This document shows positions 27,280-35,400 of a DNA stretch of 47,921 nucleotides, one piece after another. Source of the stretch: Pseudomonadota bacterium (lineage in GTDB: Bacteria > Bdellovibrionota_C > UBA2361 > SZUA-149); assembly GCA_029555385.1 (NCBI GenBank), contig JAKPSH010000291.1:1-47921 (forward strand), in the 5' to 3' direction. The position numbers and the translations under genes are program-made. The notes under the pieces were generated by a model, which was given only the letters and a program-made list of their open reading frames with translations, ran no database searches and had not been told where the DNA came from. Numbering within the stretch: the first letter of the stretch is position 1; every line of letters begins with the position of its first letter.

Positions 27280-28991
27280 AAAACACGCCCTCCTTGGGGC
27301 GAAAGCGCAATTCCCAAGTCTCCAATGTCGCGCAGCGAAATACCGGCAAGCGCTGAGCAGCGTTTAGCCATTTCAGCGTAGAGCAGGCGTTCGTCGCCAA
27401 TATACCCCCCGGCAAGCACCTTGCCGCCCGCTTGCGCAATTCCCTGAAGGTGCATCCATTCCGGCAGGCTGTTCTCTGGAGGTGTAAGCAGCCTGCTCAG
27501 CCGCTGCAGGCGAAAGTCTTTATTAACCATTACACCGCTTTTCTCGTGCACCGTGCGCCCAGGCAGCACAATACGGCAAAGCTGATGGGCGCCAAGCAGA
27601 CCGCGCTCAGCGTCCAGCGACTCGCCGTCAAGCAGCCCTCGCGGAGTAATAGCAACGCTCTGTTCAACGGCAAGCAACGCGTCAATCAGCTCAATGTCCA
27701 AATCCTCATCGAGCAGCGCGCGATCTCCGACAAGCAGCAAACGGCGGACTTCCCCGCGTCTAATCCGGGCAAGCAGACTAAGGTAATTCTCCTCGCAGCG
27801 CGTACGGTAATCGCCGTCTCCGTGATTACCAGCACCCAAGAGAGGCAAGCCCCAAGCATTTGCGGCAAGGTCGGGCGATACAAGCAACTGCTCAACAGAA
27901 TTCAGCTTACGCCGCTTCAACTGCAGCGCCACCCACGCACTCTGCACGTCCCCGCCCATGAGCTCAGCAAAGAAACAAAGCGCGAGCCACATTTCTTCCA
28001 GCGTAAGCAGCGGGGAAAGAAGCATCGCTGCCGCACCGTCATTTTCCATCCGCAGCCCGTTTGCTGCCGCAGCATAACTCTCCTCCAACGGCACAGCACG
28101 AAGCTCCAAACCAGAACGAATCACCGGCCGCGCAAGCCTGCCGCACGGCTGAAACCGTTCAAAGCCATAACGTCCCTCATCGCACATCCACTCTTGATTC
28201 ACCGCCGAATTCAGCCGGGCACGTACCAAGACAATCTGCTCATCGCGCACCGCGATTCTCGCATTACAGCCGGTCGAACAGCCGGTGCAAATTGATTTGG
28301 ATTCCTGCGTGTACCAAAAGCGCGTGTTGAAGCGCCAGCGGCGGTGCGTTAGGGCTCCGACCGGACATAAGTCGCAAACAGTGCCGGAAAGCGGATTGTT
28401 CAGTTCCTTGCCGGGATGCACGCCAATTACGCTGCGATCCGAACGCTCCAAGACGGCAAGCTCAGCCGTCTTGGTTATCTCAGCGCAGAAACGCACGCAG
28501 CGCGTACACATAATGCAGCGCTCCCCGTCATAAATCACCTCCGGTCCCAGAGGCTGCGCTTTGACTTTGCGCACCTTGTCTTCGAGCACACGCGACGCTG
28601 AAGCGCTGTATTCGTAGTAATAGTCCTGCAATTTGCAGTGTCCGGCTTCATCACAAACCGTGCAGTCAAGCGGGTGATTCAACAGCAAAAATTCCAGGGT
28701 CGCCCGCTGCGCCGCAACGACAGCCGGCGAAGTGTGGTGGGTGCGCACCACCATACCCTCAACGGCAATGGTATTGCAGGCAATGGTCAGCTTAGGCATG
28801 CCGGCAATTTCTACTTGGCACATGCGGCAGTTTCCGGCGACGCTCAAATGCCGGTGATAACAGTAAAACGGTATCTCGATGCCAACGCTAAGCGCCGCTT
28901 CAATTAAGTTTGTCCCTTTCGGCACACAGACCTGCTTGCCGTCAATCGTCAGCTTGACCAAGTCTGCCGCGTTGATTTCTTGCTCAGCCAT
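27276..28991 (-). CDS. nuoG: NADH-quinone oxidoreductase subunit G (short form)
   Basis: About 571 residues, far shorter than E. coli NuoG (about 900), because the molybdopterin-like domain is reduced. The N-terminal 2Fe-2S domain shows FYCYHRHLSVAGNCRMCQVE. The His-Cys3 site is HPLDCTVCDEAGHC, the N4/N5 4Fe-4S region is ERCIMCTRCVRFCAE with TVCDLCPVGA. An extra cluster site resembling N7 is seen as CTGCSTGC with a later Cys in WMCDEGRYG. The ATG at 28991 overlaps the nuoF stop by eight bases; the longer in-frame start at 29027 lies inside nuoF and is less likely. It carries electrons from NuoE/F toward NuoI/B. Confidence 0.92.
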   Translation of the reverse strand: MAEQEINAADLVKLTIDGKQVCVPKGTNLIEAALSVGIEIPFYCYHRHLSVAGNCRMCQVEIAGMPKLTIACNTIAVEGMVVRTHHTSPAVVAAQRATLEFLLLNHPLDCTVCDEAGHCKLQDYYYEYSASASRVLEDKVRKVKAQPLGPEVIYDGERCIMCTRCVRFCAEITKTAELAVLERSDRSVIGVHPGKELNNPLSGTVCDLCPVGALTHRRWRFNTRFWYTQESKSICTGCSTGCNARIAVRDEQIVLVRARLNSAVNQEWMCDEGRYGFERFQPCGRLARPVIRSGLELRAVPLEESYAAAANGLRMENDGAAAMLLSPLLTLEEMWLALCFFAELMGGDVQSAWVALQLKRRKLNSVEQLLVSPDLAANAWGLPLLGAGNHGDGDYRTRCEENYLSLLARIRRGEVRRLLLVGDRALLDEDLDIELIDALLAVEQSVAITPRGLLDGESLDAERGLLGAHQLCRIVLPGRTVHEKSGVMVNKDFRLQRLSRLLTPPENSLPEWMHLQGIAQAGGKVLAGGYIGDERLLYAEMAKRCSALAGISLRDIGDLGIALSPQGGRVL

Positions 28992-30294
28992 AACTCTCGC
29001 GCACCAGCGAATCCAGCCCCTGATCAATTAATCGTGAAAACTCCTCCGGAAACTTTGCCATCAGGCTTAAAACGGGGGTAATCAAGGCATCGCCAAAGGG
29101 GCAAATCGTGTGCCCGCCGATCTGCCCGCAGAGACTTTCAATCAACGCCAAATCCGCGGCGGTGCCGCGTCCGGCCAGTATGCGCTTCACAATTTTCTCA
29201 ATCCAGTGCGCACCTTCCCGGCAAGGGGTGCACTGCCCGCATGACTCATGCGCATAGAAGTGCTGTAAATTAAGTGCTGTCTCCACCATATCGCTGGTTT
29301 CGTCGAGGACGATCAAACCGCCGGATCCGAGCATACTTCCCGCTGCCTGCAGGGATTCATAATCAAGGCAGACACCTGCAAGCTCATCAGCACGAAGCAC
29401 CGGCACGGACGAACCCCCGGGGATGACTGCCTTGAGTCTGTGCCCGCCGCGAATACCGCCGCATTCGTTATTGAGAAATTCAAGCAGCGGGTAACCCAAA
29501 TCTATTTCGTACACACCTGGCCGGGATACGTGGCCGGAGGCGCTGATCAGCTTAGTTCCCGGTGATTTATCCGTGCCAATGGCTTTATAGGCGGCAGCAC
29601 CGTTGTTGATAATCCACGGCAGCGCGGCAAGCGTTTCGGTATTATTAACTACGGTTGGACAGCCGTAGAGGCCGACCACTGCCGGAAACGGCGGTTTGAT
29701 GCGCGGACGTCCTGGGTTTCCCTCCAACGACTCGATCAGTCCGGTTTCTTCACCGCAAATATAAGCTCCAGCACCGCGGTGCAGAATAATATCCAAAGAA
29801 AAATCGCTGCCCAGAATATTCTTTCCCAAATAGCCCCGCGCATAAGCCTCGGCCAGGGCTTGCTCGATGCACACCGCTGGATAGGCATACTCGCCGCGGA
29901 TATATATGCAGGACCAGCGGCTGCCCAGCGCCCATGCGGCAATAATCATCCCTTCTAAACATAAATGCGGATCGCGCTCCAAGAGCAGCCGATCCTTAAA
30001 TGTCCCAGGTTCGCTCTCATCTGCGTTCTGAATGAGATACACAGGCTTCCCGCTGTTTTTCGGCACGAAACCCCATTTCATCCCGGTAGAAAAACCGGCG
30101 CCACCGCGGCCGCGAAGCCCCGATAACTTTACTTCCGCCAGAACCTGTTCCGGCGGCAGCGCGAGCGCCTTACGCAATGCCGCGTAACCGCCCCGTTTTT
30201 CATAGGCAGCGATCTGACGCTGATCGTCGTATTCGATATTCGCCGTAAGAATCCGATGATGCGCCACTGACCAAAGCTCCCGCTCTATTTCCAC
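28984..30294 (-). CDS. nuoF: NADH-quinone oxidoreductase subunit F
   Basis: 436 residues, the NADH- and FMN-binding subunit. The sequence shows the FMN-site loop GRGGAGFSTGMKWGF, the NADH/FMN region QNADESEPGTFKDR, GAGAYICGEETGLIESLEG, and the N3 cluster CGQCTPCREG with a fourth Cys in HTICPFGDA. All expected ligands are present. It overlaps nuoE by ten bases and nuoG by eight, in line with a tightly coupled operon. Confidence 0.96.
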   Translation of the reverse strand: MEIERELWSVAHHRILTANIEYDDQRQIAAYEKRGGYAALRKALALPPEQVLAEVKLSGLRGRGGAGFSTGMKWGFVPKNSGKPVYLIQNADESEPGTFKDRLLLERDPHLCLEGMIIAAWALGSRWSCIYIRGEYAYPAVCIEQALAEAYARGYLGKNILGSDFSLDIILHRGAGAYICGEETGLIESLEGNPGRPRIKPPFPAVVGLYGCPTVVNNTETLAALPWIINNGAAAYKAIGTDKSPGTKLISASGHVSRPGVYEIDLGYPLLEFLNNECGGIRGGHRLKAVIPGGSSVPVLRADELAGVCLDYESLQAAGSMLGSGGLIVLDETSDMVETALNLQHFYAHESCGQCTPCREGAHWIEKIVKRILAGRGTAADLALIESLCGQIGGHTICPFGDALITPVLSLMAKFPEEFSRLIDQGLDSLVRESYG

Positions 30295-30845
30295 ACTGCG
30301 GAGCGCGGACGATCCGCCAGACCGCCGCCTAGTTCTTTTTTCACTGTCGAATATCGCAGATCCGGCTGTTCTTCTTCAATGCGCCGAATCAATTCTTCAA
30401 GCTTCGCCGCATCTAAGCGCTCAAAATAAACATCATTGATTTGCGCAACCGGACCGGTCCCGCAGCTCCCCAGGCATTCGACTTCTTCAAAACTCCACAT
30501 GCCATTTGCCGTTACTTCCCCAGGGGCAACACCAAAACGCTCGCGCAAACAACTAAGCAATTCCTTTCCGCCGCACACCGCACAGCTCAGCGTCCGGCAA
30601 AGTTGAATATGATATTTGCCCACGGGGCGCTTGTAGTACATCGTGTAGAAGCTTGCAACACTGCGCACATGCGCCGGCGCGGCTCCCGTCCTTTGCGCAA
30701 CCCATTCGATCGCCTCATCACTCACCCACCCCAGTTCCTCCTGCGCTATAAACAGCGCCGGCATCACTGCCGATTTCGCCTGGGGGTAACTCGCAATTAT
30801 TTCCCGCAGCCGCGCTTCCGCGGCCTCGGATAATACAACCGTCAT
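30285..30845 (-). CDS. nuoE: NADH-quinone oxidoreductase subunit E
   Basis: 186 residues, thioredoxin-like 2Fe-2S (N1a) subunit. Cluster ligands are visible in LCRTLSCAVCGG and VECLGSCGTGPVAQIND. The N-terminal helical part reads MPALFIAQEELGWVSDEAIEWVA, as in other NuoE proteins, followed by VRSVASFYTMYYKRPVGKYH. Its ATG overlaps the nuoD stop (ATGA), and its end overlaps nuoF by ten bases. Confidence 0.95.
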   Translation of the reverse strand: MTVVLSEAAEARLREIIASYPQAKSAVMPALFIAQEELGWVSDEAIEWVAQRTGAAPAHVRSVASFYTMYYKRPVGKYHIQLCRTLSCAVCGGKELLSCLRERFGVAPGEVTANGMWSFEEVECLGSCGTGPVAQINDVYFERLDAAKLEELIRRIEEEQPDLRYSTVKKELGGGLADRPRSAVWK

Positions 30846-32059
30846 CGATCACACTCGCCGCCAATCATGTTCATCAAACCAAAACACGGCACGATGTCCG
30901 CAATCATATATCCCTCAACCAGCGGTCCAAAGATGCCCATCGCCAAAAAACACGGCGGTCTGACATGCACACGGTACGGCTGTCCTGTGCCGTCAGAAAC
31001 AACATAAAACCCGAGCTCACCGTTACCGCCTTCGACCGGGAAATAAATGCTGCCTGGAGGAGGCTTAATTCCCGCAAAGACTATCTTAAACTGACTGATC
31101 ATCCCTTCGATGGAATCGTAAACCTCGTCTTTAGCCGGCATAATAACACGCGGATCGTCAACGCAGATCGGGCCTCCGGGCAGCTTGCGCATTGCGTGTT
31201 CTGCGATACGCATCGACTGAAAAATCTCGTTGAAGCGCACGATAAAACGGTCAAGATTATCTCCTTTGGCGCCGAGAGGAATATCAAATTCGAAATTCTC
31301 GTAGCCGCTGTAAGGAAAGACCTTACGTACATCATAATTCACACCGGACGCACGCAACACCGGCCCGGTCAGACCGTAAGCAATCGCCTCATCCGGTGCA
31401 ATTACGCCGACACCGCTCAGCCGGTCCTGAAAAATACGGTTTTTTGTGAGCAGCCGGTCGGCATCGGCTAGATGTTTTTTGATTATTTCAAAGCGCCGCA
31501 GCAGTTCTTCCTTGAAGCCTTCCGGCAGGTCCTCACGCAAACCGCCGACTCTCATATAAGACACGGTGATGCGCGCGCCGGTCACAGCCTCGATCAGATC
31601 GTATAGTTCCTCGCGCGCCTGCATCAGATAAAGCATAACCGTAAACGCACCAAGCTCCATCGAAGCCGCACCAAGGCAAGTCAAGTGGTCGGTGATGCGC
31701 GACAGCTCGCTTAACATAACCCGGATATACTGCGTGCGCGGCGGAACCTCGATGCCGAACAAGTGCTCCACCGCCAGAACCCAGCCAACATTATTGATTA
31801 GCGGGGAAACGTAGTTCAACCGGTCGGCGTAAGGAATAACTTGATTGTAGGTGCTGTGTTCACATTCTTTCTCGAACCCCCGGTGCAAGTAACCAACATC
31901 GACGTCGCAGCGCTCAACTCTCTCGCCGTCCACTTCGACAACGAGACGCACAGTTCCGTGAGTTGCCGGATGAGATGGACCAAGGTTAAGCACCATCGTC
32001 TTTGAGAGCGAGACATCACCCACATCTCTCGGCTGCCAATCATTGCGTACGTCACCCAT
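30842..32059 (-). CDS. nuoD: NADH-quinone oxidoreductase subunit D
   Basis: 405 residues, the 49-kDa-type subunit that forms the quinone site together with NuoB. Diagnostic parts: LNLGPSHPATHGTVRLVVE near the N-terminus, ERCDVDVGYLHRGFEKECE, RMRVGG-like SYMRVGGLREDLPEGF, and the C-terminal GIFGPLVEGYMIADIVPCFG and MIGGECDR end. It lies 21 bp after nuoC as a separate gene, not a NuoCD fusion. NuoB, its direct partner, is not encoded nearby. Confidence 0.95.
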   Translation of the reverse strand: MGDVRNDWQPRDVGDVSLSKTMVLNLGPSHPATHGTVRLVVEVDGERVERCDVDVGYLHRGFEKECEHSTYNQVIPYADRLNYVSPLINNVGWVLAVEHLFGIEVPPRTQYIRVMLSELSRITDHLTCLGAASMELGAFTVMLYLMQAREELYDLIEAVTGARITVSYMRVGGLREDLPEGFKEELLRRFEIIKKHLADADRLLTKNRIFQDRLSGVGVIAPDEAIAYGLTGPVLRASGVNYDVRKVFPYSGYENFEFDIPLGAKGDNLDRFIVRFNEIFQSMRIAEHAMRKLPGGPICVDDPRVIMPAKDEVYDSIEGMISQFKIVFAGIKPPPGSIYFPVEGGNGELGFYVVSDGTGQPYRVHVRPPCFLAMGIFGPLVEGYMIADIVPCFGLMNMIGGECDR

Positions 32060-32080
32060 ATTACCGCTGCCCCACCCTCT

Positions 32081-32755
32081 TTATTCGCTGGTCTTAAAAT
32101 TCTGCCGCACTGGCAGGGCACAAAGCACGGGCCGCTGCATATCACTCGCCGTGTTGCGCAGCTCAGGTGAACGAAGAGGAACGCGAGGCTGTTTGCGCCG
32201 AAGGGGATAATCCTTGCGCAGCGGATGACCGGTGAACTCGTCATACATCAGTATACGGCGCAAATCGCCGTGCCCCCGGAATTTAATGCCGAACATGTCC
32301 CACACCTCTCGTTCCATAAAATTGGCTGCGGGCCATAACGGGCGCACCGAGTCCACTTCCGGATCGCTTTCCGGCACCGCTACTTTCAGGCAAAGCCGAT
32401 GATTAAATGTGAGACTCAACAACTGATAAACAAGCTCAAAGCGTTCCTCGCGCTGGTCAAGCCAATCAACGCACGTAACATCAACCAGCATTGAGAATAA
32501 AAACTTGCTGTCCTCTTTGAGCTTTTCAAATACCCCCAAAATCACGCGGCGATCGAGCGCGCGAGTAAGCCCATACCCTTTCCAGGAATGGTCTGGTACG
32601 GTAAGCAAAACATCACCGAATTCCCGGTCCAGATTTTCGGTAAGCCGCAATTGTTGTTCAGGCACGCCTGAGCAGCCGCACGCTTCGCCACTTGCTGATG
32701 GGGTCGTGTCTTCCGGCATTTTATACACTGTTTCCGTTCGAGGCCCCTTCGGCAT
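32081..32755 (-). CDS. nuoC: NADH-quinone oxidoreductase subunit C
   Basis: 224 residues, the 30-kDa-type peripheral subunit. The family signature is NFMEREVWDMFGIKFRGH, followed by LRRILMYDEFTGHPLRKDYPL. An N-terminal extension of about 30 residues (with CGCSG) precedes the conserved part; a shorter start at 32719 is possible. It is the first gene of the nuo unit: the next gene upstream (yajQ) points the other way after 55 bp, so nuoA and nuoB are not in the operon. Confidence 0.94.
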   Translation of the reverse strand: MPKGPRTETVYKMPEDTTPSASGEACGCSGVPEQQLRLTENLDREFGDVLLTVPDHSWKGYGLTRALDRRVILGVFEKLKEDSKFLFSMLVDVTCVDWLDQREERFELVYQLLSLTFNHRLCLKVAVPESDPEVDSVRPLWPAANFMEREVWDMFGIKFRGHGDLRRILMYDEFTGHPLRKDYPLRRKQPRVPLRSPELRNTASDMQRPVLCALPVRQNFKTSE

Positions 32756-32810
32756 CCTGCCGGCGTAAAAACCGTGGGATTCGGGGAAGTTATTTTAATA
32801 GAGGAGGATT
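32756..32810. promoter_or_regulatory. Divergent intergenic region between nuoC and yajQ
   Basis: These 55 bp separate two divergent genes. They must hold at least the 5' parts of both leaders and probably the promoter of the long leftward nuo unit. An AT-rich core (about 32788-32802) could serve as a -10 in either direction, but no -35 box is convincing. The yajQ ribosome-binding site (GAGGAGG) lies at the right edge. Confidence 0.4.
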
Positions 32811-33305
32811 ATGCCATCGTTTGACGTAGTTTCAAAAGTTAATATGCAGGAAGTCGATAACGCGGTTAACCAGACTTCCCGTGAGATTTCTACTCGATAC
32901 GACTTAAAGAACAGCCGCTGCTCAGTAGAGCTGGACCGAGTCAATTCCTGCATTACCATTGCAGCTGAAGATGGTATGAAACTCCGGGCGATAACCGAGA
33001 TCTTAAACCAGAAAATGGTCAAACGCGGAGTTGGCGTGCGCGCTCTGGAATACAGAGAACCTGAACCAGCCGCCGGAGAATCGTTGAAACAGAAGGTAGC
33101 GATTAAACAGGGGATATCAACGGATGACGGCAGACGTATGGTCAAGCTGATCAAGGAACTGGGATTGAAGAAAGTACAAGCGCAAATTCAGGATGAACAA
33201 CTTCGAGTAACGGGGCCAAAGCGCGACGACTTACAGCTTGTCATTGGAAGCTTGAAAGAGAAAATTAACAATTTGGAGCTGCAATTCGTCAACTACCGCG
33301 ACTAA
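32811..33305 (+). CDS. yajQ: YajQ family nucleotide-binding protein (DUF520)
   Basis: 164 residues, the usual YajQ size. It begins MPSFDVVSKVNMQEVDNAV and continues with REISTRYDLKNS, the hallmark of the family, and RVTGPKRDDLQLVI near the end. Two ferredoxin-like domains are expected. Members bind nucleotides; one characterised homologue (Xanthomonas) binds cyclic di-GMP. The role here is unknown. The ATG has a strong GAGGAGG site. It is divergent from the nuo operon. Confidence 0.95.
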   Translation: MPSFDVVSKVNMQEVDNAVNQTSREISTRYDLKNSRCSVELDRVNSCITIAAEDGMKLRAITEILNQKMVKRGVGVRALEYREPEPAAGESLKQKVAIKQGISTDDGRRMVKLIKELGLKKVQAQIQDEQLRVTGPKRDDLQLVIGSLKEKINNLELQFVNYRD

Positions 33306-33343
33306 AGATCGGGAAAGTTTATTAATTATTTTGGTACGTTGGC

Positions 33344-33372
33344 TTGATATCCAATCAGCTTTCTGCTATGCT
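33344..33372 (+). promoter_or_regulatory. Predicted sigma-70-type promoter for the 70-aa protein
   Basis: TTGATA (33344-33349), a 17-bp spacer and TATGCT (33367-33372) form a good sigma-70-type promoter, about 50 bp before the ATG at 33423. This fits independent transcription of the small gene. Confidence 0.6.
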
Positions 33373-33422
33373 TCCTTGTTGGGTCGGCTTAGACTTCAAG
33401 CAGTATCAAGGAGGCGACACTC

Positions 33423-33635
33423 ATGTATGACTATCCCCTCAGTTATTCGGGATTCCGTGATGAGGAGCTGCTGAACCTCGCCTCTCGCATGCATACGTAT
33501 ATGCCCGATGCGCAGAGAGCCTTGAGTGCAGAGCTCGAAATCCGCGGATTGAATGTTCCCGAGGCTGAGCCAAATGATTTTTTTGCGTTTGCTCCGCTGT
33601 CAGCTAATGTTGAGATGGTACGCATTCTTCCATAG
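33423..33635 (+). CDS. Small 70-residue conserved-type protein, function unknown
   Basis: A 70-residue acidic protein. It has an excellent ribosome-binding site (AAGGAGG, eight bases before ATG) and its own promoter-like sequence, so I consider it real. The core FRDEELLNLASRMHTYMPDA, followed by LSAELEIRGLNV, resembles a short helical motif (EELL...A...EL..RGL) that recurs in many small bacterial proteins of unknown role. No signal peptide or membrane segment is seen. It stands alone between yajQ and the CPBP protease gene. Confidence 0.7.
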   Translation: MYDYPLSYSGFRDEELLNLASRMHTYMPDAQRALSAELEIRGLNVPEAEPNDFFAFAPLSANVEMVRILP

Positions 33636-33828
33636 CCATCCGCATTATCATTCGGCGGAACAATTCTTTTCTTGAATTTCCGGCTACAGTACCTGTAATT
33701 TTGTACGGCTTCGGTTAAAAGCAACACTTGCTTCAATCCTTGCTGCCGTGGGCGTGGTTTGCAAAATTCCAGCACCCGGCGAGTTGATACGGTCGAAATG
33801 CATCTTAACCCAAGAGGAGACCCATTGC

Positions 33829-34707
33829 TTGCGTAAACGACTCACACTGCTCGCCGGGCTTGTCTGTTTTTTTTACCTTACGGCATGCGTAATTCAATGG
33901 CTTTTCGATATAGCTGGATTACCTTACAAATTGTCGGCAGCCAGCGGAACGGGACAGATCCTCTTTTATTTACTCGCACTAGGCTGCATTGCGCTTCATG
34001 TTAAATTTGTCTGGCGCAAGCCGATTGGTGAGTTTATCCGCTGTTACTTACAGGGATGGAAAAAATCGTGCGCGGCGTTTGTATTCAGCGCCGCCGTGAC
34101 AAGCATCACCGTGGTGCTTTGGTATGCAGCCGTGCTCGGCGCTGGGCTGGCTGACTGGTCATGGACCCCGGCGCAGAACTTTGGACTTACTCCGCTGCTG
34201 CAGTTGCTCATTGCCTGGCTAATCGCAATTGTGCTGGCAATAACCGAAGAACTTATTTTCCGGGGTTTTGTTTTCCGTTATCTGCGCGTATCAAACAAGG
34301 CGGCGTCCGTTGCCCGCGCAATTATTTTCTCCGCTCTCGTATTCGCGCTGAGCCACCGTTTTCGTGACCTTTCGGCCTGGCTTCGGCTGGAGAATCTGGC
34401 TTTGCTCGCTGCACTGACAGTGCTGGGCAGCGTCCTCGCGCTTGCGTACAATTACAGCCGCTCCCTTAGCTGCTCCATCGGCATTCATGCCGCGCTGGTC
34501 TGGGCAGCGATCTTCTACCGCAAAATGCCGTTCTATCATCTTCCGCATCCCGCATGGTGGGCAGGAACTCCCGCCGATCCCCGCACCGCGCCTCAGACAA
34601 TCATGCTCTTTGTTCTGCTGCTTGTTCTGTTTTGGCAGATGCGGCACTGGCTGGAGCGCAAGTTTGCACTTGAGGACTTCAATCAAGCTGACGATTCGGC
34701 CCTCTAA
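33829..34707 (+). CDS. CPBP family intramembrane metalloprotease
   Basis: About 292 residues with seven or eight membrane helices. The CPBP (CAAX protease and bacteriocin-processing) motifs are in order: ITEELIFRGFVFRY (EExxxR), ALVFALSHR (FxxxH) and the third-helix IGIHAALVW. These residues bind the catalytic metal in the family. The start is taken as TTG at 33829 because GAGGAG lies nine bases upstream and the next residues (RKRLTLLAGLVCFF) form a positive-then-hydrophobic N-terminus; an ATG at 33748 has no such site. Substrate unknown. Confidence 0.82.
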   Translation: MRKRLTLLAGLVCFFYLTACVIQWLFDIAGLPYKLSAASGTGQILFYLLALGCIALHVKFVWRKPIGEFIRCYLQGWKKSCAAFVFSAAVTSITVVLWYAAVLGAGLADWSWTPAQNFGLTPLLQLLIAWLIAIVLAITEELIFRGFVFRYLRVSNKAASVARAIIFSALVFALSHRFRDLSAWLRLENLALLAALTVLGSVLALAYNYSRSLSCSIGIHAALVWAAIFYRKMPFYHLPHPAWWAGTPADPRTAPQTIMLFVLLLVLFWQMRHWLERKFALEDFNQADDSAL

Positions 34708-34835
34708 TAAAACCGCCCGCTTTACAATCATTTTACTGCACGGCACGCAACCGTCCGTGAGCCGTGGAGTATAAGATTATTGTGCGGCGTGTGCAGCAGA
34801 AAGAAAATACGCCGCATAAACCCGAGGAGAAGGAA

Positions 34836-35210
34836 ATGACCAATCGTACGTGCGCCCGAACTCAGAACAGTTTCTCTCGCGCTGGAACATTTGCCTATAT
34901 CCGGCTGCTTGGGTTGCTCACCTATAAGTCTGCTGAGGCCGTAATGCTGATCGGTCTAATGTTGCTTGCACTAAACCTGCCGGAGCTTGCTTACGCTGAG
35001 GGCGGGACTTTTCGCGAAGCATGCAACCGCGTGCTGGGCCTTGCTGAAGGAGCTTTCGGTGCGCTTGTTGCGTCTGTCGCAGGAGTTGCAGCGATCATCT
35101 CCGCAGCGACGGGAGCTTACAGGGCAGCGTGGAATCTGCTTATCGTGTCGGTCGGCGCGTTTATTTTGCGTTCGTTCGTTTCAATCTTTTCCGGGGTGTG
35201 CACGCCTTAA
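34836..35210 (+). CDS. Small membrane protein resembling TrbC/VirB2 pilins
   Basis: About 124 residues from the ATG at 34836, which follows GAGGAGAAGGAA; the frame is also open from 34764. An unusually long N-terminal region ends in a hydrophobic stretch and a signal-peptidase-I-like site, LAYA before EGG. The mature part holds two hydrophobic segments: AFGALVASVAGVAAIISAAT, then a short polar turn (GAYRAAW) and a second segment, LLIVSVGAFILRSFVS. Size and layout match TrbC/VirB2-type pilins, but no other type IV secretion gene is in the window. It could also be an unrelated small membrane protein. Confidence 0.5.
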   Translation: MTNRTCARTQNSFSRAGTFAYIRLLGLLTYKSAEAVMLIGLMLLALNLPELAYAEGGTFREACNRVLGLAEGAFGALVASVAGVAAIISAATGAYRAAWNLLIVSVGAFILRSFVSIFSGVCTP

Positions 35211-35305
35211 ACAAAACCCTAATTCTTCCCGACTGTTGTCACACATCCCGTGATCTTCCGTGCTATTTAAGAAAAATAACTCAAGCATTCTGCAAGTCCT
35301 AACAA

Positions 35306-35317
35306 TTCTGCTATAAA
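35306..35317 (+). promoter_or_regulatory. Possible extended -10 upstream of the GT4 gene
   Basis: TGCTATAAA, with TG one base before TATAAA (35312-35317), lies about 85 bp upstream of the GT4 ATG inside a 190-bp intergenic region. No good -35 box accompanies it. Confidence 0.3.
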
Positions 35318-35400
35318 GCAAGTCCACGATCTCGGCTATTGGAATTAACTCGCTGTTTACTGCGAAAACTCAAGAATTTCTGGTGCACTAGGAACACGAC

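Noticed and set aside
27432-28295. Rightward 287-codon frame opposite nuoG
   Set aside because: Antisense shadow of the clearly conserved nuoG reading frame.
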